Shown one piece after another: positions 54,291-64,000 of a stretch of DNA of 64,000 nucleotides. The DNA is taken from contig OY754467.1 in the NCBI GenBank assembly GCA_963575645.1, forward strand, positions 3,472,001 to 3,536,000, in the 5' to 3' direction. The notes beneath the pieces are model-generated. The model did no database searches. It saw nothing but the letters and a program-made list of their open reading frames with translations, and was not told the DNA's origin. A program made the translations under genes and the position numbers. Source of the DNA: Xanthostigma xanthostigma (Eukaryota > Arthropoda > Insecta > Raphidioptera > Raphidiidae). How positions within the stretch are numbered: the first letter of the stretch is position 1; every line of letters starts with the position of its first letter.

Positions 54291-54734
54291 GGAAGATTAA
54301 AGAATGAATCCTGGTGGCATAGGATCGATGAACTAAGCAAATACTGAAGGTTTTTTTATTGCATATTATTGTCTGACGTTTCGGCAAACTTTATGTAATC
54401 TTCGGAGAATCAATGTTGTCTGTTTTCTCAGTATTGTTGTTATGTATAAAATAAATTAAAATAAAAAATGTCATCAACGGGTATTAAAATTACTATTTTT
54501 CTTGAAAAAACGATTGATTTTTACTGAAAATTGTATAAGTGTGTCCAATGTATTTTCTTTTAAATTTTAATTTATTTTATACATAACAACAATACTGAGA
54601 AAACAGACAGCATTGATTCTCCGAAGATGGCATAAAGTTTTCCGAAACGTCAGACAATAAAATGCAATAAAAAACCTTCAGTATTTGCTTAGTTCATCGA
54701 TCCTATGCCACCAGGATTCATCCTTTAATCTTCC
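54291..54734. repeat. foldback element, family FB11
   Basis: Arms of about 170 bp: GGAAGATTAAAGAATGAATC, CGATGAACTAAGCAAATACTG and GTCTGACGTTTCGGCAAAC on the left, with complements on the right (GTTTTCCGAAACGTCAGAC). Central spacer about 100 bp. Carries the GAAACGT motif next to a TTCTCCGAAGAT block. Confidence 0.9.
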
Positions 54735-55472
54735 AACATTTAAACAGGATCATCATCACTCTAAATTATTAAAGTTATTTTTCATAATCTATTTTTTATA
54801 TTAAAAAATAATGTTTTTATTGGTTTTCTAACATAAATATAAATAATCAATGACATCCCATTTTTATTTTATTTAAATATCACACCCTAAAAAACGTCCA
54901 TTTTGAATTACGACGCAGAAATAGAAATACAGTGTGTTTATTTATTTAAGCGAACACCCTGTATCTGTACTGTAAAGGTACGCAAACAGATTGGGGGTGT
55001 GATTGACAACCACTTTATGGACTTGTGATGTTTGTACGGCGCCGCGACGGTCGACAAATGGCGATGGGGGTTGGGGGTGATATTAATGCGTTGACGCTAA
55101 ACTCAGGAATAACATACATGCAAATGGCTGGGGGCAGAGGGTGAGGGTGACAGCGGTATGGCCACTTAGCGACTCAATTCGAAGGGGAAAATACGCAGTC
55201 GAACAGGTTTTTTTTACCTGGATTTCAATCAAACATAAATAAACTGGAATTAACGGGGGGCGAAATTATTAATCTCAACACTCTCAACCATTACATTTTC
55301 CATACATTCAAGACTGTTCCGTACACAAATCAAAGATGGCGTTTAAAGTAACCTATTTAACTATTATAATGATAAGTAGATAATCTGTTTTAATCGTAAA
55401 ATGATCAATTCAGGTCGGTAATGATTCGGGCGCTAAAGTATTTTTTAATGTTACCAACTGCTAGAGTTTAAC
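54735..55472. other. unassigned sequence with a G-rich patch
   Basis: 55020-55160 is G-rich (GATGGGGGTTGGGGGTG) and could form G-quadruplexes. No coding frame or arm. Confidence 0.4.
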
Positions 55473-55486
55473 ATATTGTCAATCTA

Positions 55487-55911
55487 TTCCGAGCGGTGTA
55501 GAGTAGTGGTGAGAGCACTAGACTCGCATTCGGGAGGTATCGGGTTTGAATCCCAGCGGGGGCAGATGTGGCTGGGATTTTTTCCTGCTGTCTCTCGCCG
55601 AAAAACGGTAATTCCTGTACCGGCCATCTCATTGAGGTTTTCCATGGTTTCGCTCAATAATTCCAGATAAATATCGAGATGGTTCCTTATTCAAGGCCAT
55701 GGCCGATTACCTGTCAAACTTCTATGCTCAAAATTTGACTACCTTATCCTAATGTCCTCAAATTTCTTCATTCGCCCATTGCTATTAATTAGTTAAAGTT
55801 GAAAAAATGTAGAAAATAACGGGAAGTGTGATAGTGAAAACAGTAATGGTGCAAATGGCGTCTGTTATGACATAAAATCGAGAAATGGACGTTACACGCA
55901 TTATTATTATT
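55487..55911 (+). mobile_element. complete tRNA-derived SINE, family S2
   Basis: Flanked by a perfect 14 bp duplication ATATTGTCAATCTA (55473-55486 and 55912-55925). The head (about 55487-55565) has a tRNA-like A box (TAGAGTAGTGGTGAGAGCAC) and B box (GGGTTTGAATCCC), the internal Pol III promoter. The body is shared with 47811-48110, and the tail is (ATT)n. At 425 bp, with intact promoter boxes and duplication, it looks recent. The 64-codon frame across the head is incidental. Confidence 0.9.
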
Positions 55912-55925
55912 ATATTGTCAATCTA

Positions 55926-56247
55926 CACTAATATTATAAAGAGGTAATGTTTGTAAGTTTGGATGTAGGAAGTAATCTCCGAAACTACTCATCCGGTAAA
56001 ATGTATGTCTTCCTTAATTTAGAACTTAAAATATCTAATTTTATACTTTTATATTTAAACTAGTTGCCTGTTGTGAACAGTATAACCAAATCTGATGCCT
56101 CTATCAACTCTGAAAAGGCTTACAGATGGTACTCAAACATACGATCTTTTGAAGTTAAGTTTGCTACATAAGTGAAATGTCGAATAATCTTGAAAAATTA
56201 AAAACAAATTCTATCAGCACTTAAAAACAATTTTAAGCAGTAGGTAG
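55926..56247. other. unassigned sequence
   Basis: Nothing recognisable. Confidence 0.35.
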
Positions 56248-56255
56248 GTATATAC

Positions 56256-56780
56256 TAGTGATGTGCTGGATCGTTAAAAATGTATATCCGCGGATACGGA
56301 TCTGAATACGGATATTTGGTTTCAAGATCCGCGGATACGGATACGGATCAGAGTACCCGGCGGTAAATATTGCACATCGACCTTTGGAAAGAGACTATCT
56401 GTTATGGGAAAAAGTTATTGACCTCTTTAAGAGTTAACTGTCATAACAAATTGTCTCTTTCCAAAGATCGATGTGCAATATCTCATTATAAAGATAATTT
56501 TTTAGTACCTTTGAGTTATGTACTATTGGTATGGTACTCACTACGATAAATGTTTGCAATATAAAGGTGCCAAATACGATTTTAAAAAATAAAAAATAAT
56601 CCTAATGGAATTTAACAGTTTTTCATTATTTCCTAATCACCTATATATATATAAAATTTCATATATGAATTGAAAATTAATAAGGTAAAAGATCCGCAAA
56701 AAACTAACGGATACGGATACGGATCTTTCTGCTCCCTCGAATATCCGCGGATACGGATACGGATATCCGGCACATCACTA
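56256..56780. mobile_element. hAT-type MITE, family A2, copy 2
   Basis: Flanked by a perfect 8 bp duplication GTATATAC (56248-56255, 56781-56788). Ends TAGTGATGTGCTGGATCG / ATCCGGCACATCACTA. Rich in CGGATACGGATA repeats near both ends. Collinear with 44215-44714. Confidence 0.92.
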
Positions 56781-56829
56781 GTATATACATAATTATGTGG
56801 ATTGTAGTCATATAAAATTAATTGTTAGT

Positions 56830-57429
56830 AGAAGGCCCCGATGATGAAAATATATTTTTTGAAACGTTGGCCACAAGCGATACTCTGGCAAAGCTTATAT
56901 TTTTCATTTGTTCCTCAACCAAATAAATCTCCTTCAATATATAAAATTAATGTTCGTAAATTTTATGTTTATCAAGTTTTTGAGAAATTATTTGTTAAGT
57001 TGGTGTGCGTGCGTGCATGCCTTAGTAAGACAACCATTACCCAACACGAATATTTACCAACCTGTTCGAACTATGTCAACAAAAAAGAGACCACATTCGA
57101 TAGCCTTCCACTAATATTGATGTGGAGGCAAGAAAACAGGCTATACCAACATATATCTATGCACACTATATACACTACTTCCTTTAAAAGACATATCGCA
57201 ACTACTACCGTTCAGAAGTTTCTAAGATTTAATGAAAATTAATTAAAAAAGTAACTTTTGAACGGTAGTGTATATTTTTAGTGACAAGACGAACTGATGA
57301 CGGTCGCACCACTGAAATAAAAGTTTTATTTCAAAATAAAATGTAGAATTATGTACATATAAAAAATCTTGTGAAGTGTTGCATCATTTTCCAGCTGCTT
57401 ATAAAAGAATATTAAATAGAATTTAACAT
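56830..57429. other. FB9 end fragment, then sequence with a 133-codon frame
   Basis: 56835-56940 matches the right end of 40983-42013 (GATGATGAAAATATA, GAAACGTTGGCCAC, CCTCAACCAAATAAATCTCC). The frame 56841-57242 starts in this repeat and is a fusion of repeat and flank; its later part (with TTFDSLPLILMWRQENRLYQ) has mixed composition but no family I know. Low chance of being real. Confidence 0.35.
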
Positions 57430-57822
57430 AAATTGATTGTAGCCCTTTTTTCAAATTTTGGGAAAAATTATTCTTGACAATTTTTACAATTTTAACTGAA
57501 TTTTCAACTTTTTAATGATTTAATTTTAATTTTTATTATTTATAATTTCTTTTTTAAATTATTTACTGCCAAAAATATGTAAAATACAGATATTTACATA
57601 AATTTATTTTTTCTAACCTAACTTTGTACAATAAATTCAAAAGTTAGTCCATTAAGTAAAATACTGTAATAATTAATTGATATTTAAAAAAATTACTTAT
57701 TTATGCCTTTATGATAATAATTTATTGGTATCATCGACCTTTTGTAAAAATGTATTATGGAAAAGTTCCCATTTAGAATTCGACTTACTTTTGATTGGGA
57801 CTATAACGCATCGATCTTCTTA
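57430..57822 (-). repeat. element K1, partial copy
   Basis: Matches 39960-40335 in the same orientation: TTCAACTTTTTAATGATTTA, TTTATGCCTTTATGA, GAAAAGTTCCCATTTAGAA, ATTGGGACTATAACGCATCG. The TTAA end is altered. Confidence 0.7.
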
Positions 57823-58570
57823 AAGAATTTTTTTTTAATAAATTAATTTGGAATAGTTTTTCTTTTAGAATTTCTAATTTAAAATAAATATTAGTATAAG
57901 AACGTGAAATTACAAATACTTCGCATTCTTACTGGTAAATATGCATAAAACCGGATTTTGGCTATTTACAGTAACATATACAACACGCATATATAATAAA
58001 TCGACCTTGTTTAGTTGACTTTAGCAAAACAACTTCTATAAAGGGAGCACATCTGCAGTGAATAATATAATATATGGAATAAAAGATATGGCAGAATTCC
58101 AAAATTATATCCACTGAATCGTCCTGCCGAATGGAATGCTTGTAATATGGTGGAGTGTATGCAGTAAAAAATATTGTTAGTATGTCAGTAAACAAGCGAA
58201 CGGGTAACTAGGCCAAAACGGACTGCAAATTGCCGATCTGAATCTCTATATATGCTCCTGATAAAAACATGAAACAATATATTATATTGTCAATGCTCCT
58301 TCTTCTTACACAAAGAGAAAAAAAATGAATAATAAAACTTATTTATTATTCACCGATAAGAACAAGGAAACTACACACGCAGAACAGTTCCGAAATATTT
58401 AACTTATATACGTCTATACTCCCGATAAAAACTTGAAACAGTATTCTTGTTGTCAACAATAACTATGACGAAAAATTTTATTGGTTATCATTTATAAATT
58501 TTTCGGATACTTTAAATTTCATAAGTGCAGAAAAATTAATTTGTAGATTAAATTAAATAAACTGTTTTAA
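57823..58570. other. unassigned sequence between two K1 copies
   Basis: A 77-codon minus frame (57962-58195) has no motif. ATGCTCCTGATAAAAAC / TACTCCCGATAAAAACTTG phrases recur weakly (58252, 58418). Confidence 0.35.
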
Positions 58571-59130
58571 GGAGGTTGATGCATTACAGTCCCAATCAAA
58601 AGTAAGTCGAATTCTAAATGGGAACTGTTCCATAATTTTTTACAAAAGGTCGATGATACCAATAAATTATTGTCATAAAAATTTTTGTACAAAGGTTAGA
58701 AAAAACAAATTTATAGAAATATCTGTATTTTACATATTTTTTGCAGTAAATAATTAAAAAAAGAAATTAGAAGTAGTAAAAATTAAAATTAAATCATTAA
58801 AAAAATGAAAATTCAGTTAAAATTATCAAGAATAAAAGTTCATAATCAAAAAGTGCTAAGGTTTAATAATTTTTTTTATTGATTAAAAGTCTCCTAATTA
58901 AATTGGAAAAAATATTAAAATATGCGTAAGATATCGATGCTTTACATAGTTAGTTTTCGGAACTTCTGACATTATTTGGTTATTTGCAAAAAATTAAAAT
59001 GTACCGTTTGCAAGCTAGTTTGACATATTTTTCATAAGACTACATGTAAAAGTTTTTTTTTTAATTTTTAACTATAAATCTCCTAATGATATTGGATTTT
59101 TTACAGAAAATTTTGTCATAAAAAAAAATT
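58571..59130 (+). mobile_element. element K1, near full-length copy
   Basis: Starts TTAAGGAGGTTGATGC and runs through CAGTCCCAATCAAAAGTAAG and GTTCATAATCAAAAAGTG to TTTTACAGAAAATTTTGTC. Opposite orientation to 57430-57822, so the pair forms a large inverted arrangement. Confidence 0.7.
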
Positions 59131-60357
59131 GGTTGTCTGTAAAGTCGGTTTACGGACGATAGTTTTACGTGATAACGTATTCCATAATACATAACCTAAA
59201 CCTCCCAAAATTTGGTTTCAATCCGCTTATCCTTGGTGTCGGAATGATAAGAAATGTCAAAAGTGACGTTTGCAACTGTCAAAGTATTATGTTCTAATAA
59301 TAATTAGTTATTCCAATACTTAACTTAGAAGGCGTTGCATTTCACAAAATACTAATGTCAAAAAATTGAATTAAACATTAGAAATGCAGCCGTTTTCATG
59401 TTAAGACAAGACATACGTTATTTTCTAATTTCCATGTACGGCAAACAAAGACGACCGACCGCGTCGCGCCATGCATTAGACAACATTGCATTTATACAGC
59501 TATTTTTCTATATAAATTTGTCTAGATAGATAGATAGATAGATAATAATTTATTGCTGATCCAATAATTAAAAAAAACTGTTTAGGCAAATTCTGTTATA
59601 CGAAATCTATGTAAAATGTTCTCCTCTTTCGTTTAAGACTGGTTTCAAACCGATCTGATTTAAATTGAGCGAGAAATTAGCAAAAAGCACGCACAGGGTC
59701 AGGCGGAACGTTACGCTCTACGAACGTTAGGAACGTTAGGATTTTAGGAACGTTACACTTTTTCGTGCATGCAGCCGGTGTTTTATCAATTTATAAGATT
59801 GGTGATTCATCAATTTATAAGACGTTATCACGTCAAAAATCTATTAAAAAAACTTTATTTCAGATTTTTTTCATTATCTTCGTAAAACGGCTCAACCTCC
59901 ATAATGGTAATTTTAAATATCCTAATCATTTAAATTTTAAGGTATAGTAGGTACTGTCGATACCACAAGTATCAAATGTGTGCTTAAACAGACAGCGGCA
60001 CATGGTGTACACGCCTCTTAACAAGGGGTACGCAAAAGAGTAAAACTTGTCAAATATCACACACTACTTTTTTTACACAAAATGTCCACATTATCATATA
60101 AAAAAGAAAATGAAAAAAGGCTTCAGGACATTCCATCAAGTGAATTGAATGAAATGCCATTACAGATACAGAGAGCCATCCTTTCAGGAGGATGGTAGAT
60201 GTTGGGGCTGGGGCTGGGGGTCGGAGAGTCACTGATTCACGCATTCACATCAGACTTCTGATTTATGAGTAGATTTCTAATCTGGCCACAAGTGACATGT
60301 GTCTGCTGAGCGTTTAACCTCTATTTTAAGGGGACTTGTTACTGAAAGATAACTGAA
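59131..60357. other. mostly unassigned; no gene
   Basis: 59200-59235 shares CTCCCAAAATTTGGTTTCAA with FB6 arms. GAACGTTAGGAACGTTAGG is repeated at 59722-59745. Frames at 59765-59947 and 60050-60244 have no motif. Confidence 0.35.
59520..59580 (-). mobile_element. possible LINE 3' end with (ATCT)n tail
   Basis: On the minus strand GGATCAGCAATAAATTATT is followed by about five ATCT units, the same layout (AATAAA then tetranucleotide run) as the LINE tail at 34241-34273. The upstream body is not recognisable. Confidence 0.45.
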
Positions 60358-60931
60358 CTAGTGTGACCTGTGCGAATTATTCGCACTAAATAAGTATAAT
60401 AATTATCACTTTACAAAATTATTTTTTAAATATGATTGCAGGTATTCAATTCGTTTCTAATTTTGCCCACTGCTTATAACGTTCCTCTTTTTGTTGTATT
60501 ACAATATGAAGGTCAGATGACAGATCGAAGAAATATTTTACTAAACTTGTCATATAGAGACGCAGATGGCATCATGCAGAATTGCTGTGACGTTGTTCAG
60601 CGTTGCTCGCTGTATCAAAATTAAAGCCGTCAGATGGCAGTATGCAGTATTGTATCTGTTGTATTACAATATGAACGTCAGATGACGAATCGAAGTGTTG
60701 ACGTTGTTTCAAAATTAAAGCCGTCAGATGGCAGACGTTGTTCAGCGTTGCTGTATTTTAATTAATTTACAAAAACAAAAGCAATAATAAATTTTTCAGT
60801 TGTCGATGTCAGTAGAGCAAGCAATTATCTGTAAAATGATATATAATTTATGTGGAGAAATTGTGAGGTTTTTTCTAAAAAGGGAGGCAAACATCTTTAA
60901 CCTTAGCGTATTAATAGGTACCTATATATGA
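60358..60931 (-). mobile_element. Helitron family H1, copy F
   Basis: CTAG (60358-60361) with T beyond on the minus strand; TC at 60931-60930 after A. Hairpin intact. The TC-proximal segment has a small GGTACCTA insertion, and a section around 60560 is deleted. Confidence 0.9.
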
Positions 60932-60966
60932 TGATAATAATAATAAAAAAAACTCCGGTTGCGATT

Positions 60967-61325
60967 AAAAGGGCCCCGCACAAACCGTATGGGATTTGGT
61001 TCTCGGTTAAATTGATCGAAAATGATTTTATTTTATAGCTTAAAGGCCACTAAGAAAAAGTGTCCATGAGCGCATAGCCTAAAAACCAATAGATTTTTAG
61101 CTACAGATGTGTTTAGCGAGATTTTAGATATCCATTGAATTCACAAACGTGTTCCATGCTCAACTTTTTTCTTTTTTGTTGGAAATAGAAAAATAGTCGA
61201 AAACTAGGGTAATGTTGGAAGGTGTCACCCTGTATTAAATAATAATGTCATATTTGGATTTAGCGCACTCGAAAACATATTTCTAGAGCTTAGGATTTTT
61301 TAAAATTGTGAATTGAATGGATCTA
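60967..61325 (+). mobile_element. long-TIR element, family T1, copy 2 (truncated)
   Basis: Matches 4113-4460 from AAAAGGGCCCCGCACAAACC through GGTGTCACCCTGTATTAAAT. The right arm is missing; the LINE fragment at 61371 follows closely. Confidence 0.8.
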
Positions 61326-61370
61326 AAATCTAGTATAGTGCAGTATATATTTATTCTTTAACTAACTTTA

Positions 61371-61910
61371 TAATAATAATAATAATAATAATAATATATT
61401 CCTTTAACTCCTAAGTGGAGCATAGGGCCTCTACGGAATTTTTAAATCTAGTCCTATCTTTTGCCATATGTTTGACATGAAGCCAGGTAGTTCCTTGTTC
61501 CATAACTTCTTCACGAACAGTTCTTCTCCAGGATATTTTTGATCTGCCTCTTTTTCGGTATCCCTGTGGGTTCCAATCCAAGGCTCTCTTTGCTATGTCG
61601 TCATCTGTCTTTCGTAGCGTGTGTCCTATCCAATTCCATTTCCTACGTTTTATAGTTACACAGATTTGTTCAAGGCATGCACGTTTCCAAAGTTCGTTCC
61701 TCGAGACGTGTTCGTACCATTTCACCTTGAGGATTGCTCTGAGACATTTGTTTATGAAGATTTGCAGTTTAGTTGTTATGGCTTTCGTCACTTTCCAGGT
61801 TTCAGATCCATATAGAAGGACCGACTATACATTCGAGTTAAAAATACGTAACTTCGTTTTTTCAAAAATCATACTTGAATGCCAAATACGATTTAAGCTT
61901 CCGAACACTT
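61371..61910 (-). mobile_element. 5'-truncated LINE (RTE-like), copy 2
   Basis: Near-identical to 12736-13433 up to the 5' break at about 61910. The (TTA)n tail is 61371-61394. The C-terminal frame (61791-61411, 126 codons) has RKWNWIGHTLRKTDDD, RALDWNPQGYRKRGR and SWRRTVREE and a complete natural end; copy 1 stops earlier after EVMKQGTT. A frameshift separates the upstream piece. No clear target duplication. Confidence 0.9.
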
Positions 61911-62503
61911 TGCTACCTGACATTTTGCTTGGTGAATTGAAAGTAAATTTTATTCTAACGAATAAATTTGTTGCAAGATTAGTAACTTCTATCTTTAATA
62001 GTGTTCGATGAATATGGGCATTAGTGTAAATATGCCATAAACATATTTTCACGCATTAGTAACATCAAACATTCAAGTTCTATATAATGTATCGACCGAG
62101 AAAAAAAAAAAACCTCAGATATTTTCTTTTAGCAACGCATTCAACAAAAAAAAGTATCGACATCATTCACTTGTTTATATCGTCCACACATTCACTTGTC
62201 TAACAAAAAAAAAAAGAAGTAGAAAAAACGGCAGAGCAATTGGGCAGTAAGTCAGTTGTTCGTCGAGACTGGCGAGGAGGTGATGGCCAATGACGCGCGA
62301 ACGTCGAACGATAAGGATTAGTGACGCTGTCCAATCACTATAGCGACATTGAATGATACGGTCATCTCACACATACAGTGTCGCCGCGGTGCGGTGATTA
62401 AACCAAACTCACGCGTCTTACACTCTTATACTGTCTATCGTTCGTTATCTGATAAAAAATGCCAACCCTCGGCAAACTGAATAATATTTGTTCTATGTAT
62501 AAA
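61911..62503. other. unassigned; GC-richer patch
   Basis: 62220-62400 is GC-richer (GCGCGAACGTCGAACG, GTGTCGCCGCGGTGCGG) with no frame or repeat partner. Confidence 0.35.
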
Positions 62504-62733
62504 GCCTCCACTACACACGTGGCCAGCACCGCCACTCAAATAAGTGCGTATCATCGTGCCGGTCCGATTGTGTGTACGGGCGCACGATGCTGGCCACGCA
62601 TTCCTTTGATGTACCGACAATCAACCGATTACTGCCGATTACAGGCGATTATGTCCACGCACCAACGAATATGTCCTCTACACAATCGTGAGTGCCTGCA
62701 AGTGGCGGTGCTGGCCACGTGTGTAGTGGAGGC
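62504..62733. mobile_element. GC-rich MITE with perfect 33 bp TIRs
   Basis: 62504-62536 and 62701-62733 are perfect inverted copies beginning GCCTCCACTACACACGTGG. ATAAA stands on both sides (62499-62503, 62734-62738), a candidate 5 bp duplication. Inside is a second inverted pair (GTGCCGGTCCGA / GGGCGCACGATGCTGGCC). No transposase. Superfamily uncertain. Confidence 0.85.
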
Positions 62734-63030
62734 ATAAAATGTACGTCAGTGTTGCCAGATCTGGGGAGTTTTCAAAACCGTATTAAAAAGGATCTGAGAG
62801 ATTTTTTTTTAATTGTACAAATAGTGTTCCGTGCCATCAGTTCCTTACTTGTGTGTTATACAGAGTGACCGGTAATTGCTCGTATTCCTCTCGGGACAAG
62901 AAACTATGACTAATTTGGAATGTTTTAACCCCTACGACTTGGGGGTCGGAAATACGTCAATTTCAAGATAATCTACTTCGGTTGTCTTTTTACAGAATAC
63001 CGAATTTTGAGAATAATTAAAAAATATATA

Positions 63031-63451
63031 CAGTGGTACCTCGACATACGAGTGCCCCAACATACGAGTTTTTCGAGATACGAGCCGACGAGCGAGTGAT
63101 TTTTTGCTTTGAGTTACGAGCGAAATTCGAGATACGAGTTCGGTTTAGCAGGTTTAATGACACTTGCCTAACTCATTTCCGGAACATTCTGAGAGGGAGG
63201 AAGAAACAAACTTCCTTGGACATGTTTTTTTCTAAACTGCCAACAGGTGAAAGCGAGAAAAATGTAGCGAAAAAGGCAAAGACCAGTGAGGATATCTAAT
63301 TTATTTCTTTACATTCTCTTTTTTTGTTTTTGTACAATAAATATTTGTCATTTATAAATACGTTTTTATTATTCAAACTGGGGTGACATTTTGGGGGTTG
63401 GAACGGATTAATGGTAGTTCAATTGTTCTGTATGGGGAAATTTGCTTCGAA
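63031..63451 (+). mobile_element. Tigger/pogo-type element, internally deleted
   Basis: Begins CAGTGGTACCTCGACATACG after TA (63029-63030), with repeated ATACGAG phrases, the terminal region of Tigger-like elements. It ends with GGTTGGAACGGATTAATGG and TATGGGGAAATTTGCTTCG, the inner part of the opposite end. The outermost right repeat is missing. Confidence 0.75.
63150..63299 (+). pseudogene. Tigger-type transposase, C-terminal tail
   Basis: The frame ends with THFRNILRGRKKQTSLDMFF and SKLPTGESEKNVAKKAK before a stop at 63297-63299. QTSLDxFF followed by a Lys/Glu-rich tail is the usual C-terminus of Tigger/pogo transposases. The DNA-binding and DDE parts are deleted; upstream codons belong to the terminal repeat. 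Confidence 0.6.
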
Positions 63452-63857
63452 ATTTTTATTATTACGCAATTTTTAATGATGAATTTAAAAAAATATATCT
63501 CATACCTTCAGAAGTAGATTTTCGTTGAGAAATGCGTTAACAAAAAATAACCACTGAATTTAAAAAGTTCTCGCGTAAAAAATGTTCACGAAATGTTTAA
63601 ATAATATAAAAAACAAATTTTAACTAACGATGTTAAAAGTGAATCATAAGAATTTCAAGGTTACACAATGACACACACAAAATTCACAAAAAAAATCACG
63701 AGAACTACTTTACACTTCAGAAGTCCGACAACTTCTTATTGAATATAACATTTTATAAAGTATTCACAATAATTTACGTAAGTTTCGGTTTGATATTACG
63801 TAAACTGTTTGATGATATCAGTAGCGGAGATAATTGATAGAAAATTATCTGTATAGA
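63452..63857. other. unassigned AT-rich sequence
   Basis: No feature supported. Confidence 0.35.
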
Positions 63858-64000
63858 CTAGTGTGACCTGTGCGAATTATTCGCACTAAATAAGTATAAT
63901 AATTATCACTATACAAAATTATTTTTTAAATATGATTGCAGGTATTCAATTCGTTTCTAATTTTGCACACTGCTTATAACATTCTTTTTTTTGTTGTATT
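63858..64000 (-). mobile_element. Helitron family H1, copy G (runs off the window)
   Basis: CTAG at 63858-63861 with the hairpin next to it, then family sequence to the window end. The TC end lies outside. Confidence 0.9.

Noticed and set aside
56841-57242. 133-codon plus-strand frame
   Set aside because: It begins inside the FB9 repeat end and runs into unrelated flank, so at best it is a chance fusion.
61371-61910. Target-site duplication around LINE copy 2
   Set aside because: Flanks before the TTA tail and after the 5' break do not match convincingly, unlike the clear 13 bp repeat of copy 1.

Overview
The window is eukaryotic repeat-dense DNA, most likely from an insect or another arthropod. 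The reasons are its strong AT bias, the absence of long open frames, and the mix of elements: Helitrons, Tc1/mariner and pogo remnants, short hAT derivatives, LINEs with simple-repeat 3' tails, a tRNA-headed SINE and many foldback elements. I cannot place it to order. I recognise no intact host gene; nearly everything that can be named is a transposable element or a relic of one. The only long open reading frame (32357-34120, +) is a 5'-truncated LINE reverse transcriptase.

Layout. 0.5-5.3 kb: a Helitron copy, a pogo-like fragment and three foldback elements. 5.4-10.8 kb: a tRNA-like repeat, a large foldback, a possible LTR, a full-length Helitron (7429-8027), a 725 bp palindromic element and a second Helitron type that carries a tRNA-like sequence. 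11-14.4 kb: repeats, a mini-hAT, and a LINE fragment bounded by a 13 bp target duplication. 14.8-18.4 kb: a Helitron cut in two by a 2.7 kb THAP-domain transposon, next to a LINE fragment. 19-25.7 kb: mariner-type, hAT and pogo-like elements, tandem repeats and another Helitron. 26.5-32 kb: a tRNA-like sequence, solo repeats, a second mariner derivative and a 1.57 kb foldback. 32.4-34.3 kb: the LINE. 34.6-44.7 kb: foldbacks, TA- and TTAA-flanked elements, the second palindromic copy and a hAT. 45.8-51.9 kb: paired hAT copies, a Helentron-like element with three internal 194 bp repeats, a SINE fragment, and a 16 bp minisatellite of about 38 units. 52.9-64 kb: a second tRNA-like repeat, foldbacks, a complete SINE with a perfect 14 bp duplication, a hAT with a perfect 8 bp duplication, two more Helitron copies, a LINE fragment, a 33 bp-TIR MITE and a deleted Tigger-like element.

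The most informative signal is the repeat architecture. One Helitron family (H1) has seven insertions here, all fitting A|TC...hairpin...CTAG|T wherever an end survives. One of them is split by a decayed element that carries a broken THAP zinc finger on one strand and a short frame resembling part of YqaJ-associated proteins on the other, with a 2 bp AT duplication. That arrangement fits the ISL2EU group. Several foldback families that otherwise look unrelated share two short motifs, one around ACTTTTTAGT and one around GAAACGT. These may be remnants of common transposase-binding or structural sequence.

All family names come from reading motifs and termini by eye. No database search was possible, so clade names are inferences, while coordinates, terminal repeats and duplications are read from the sequence.
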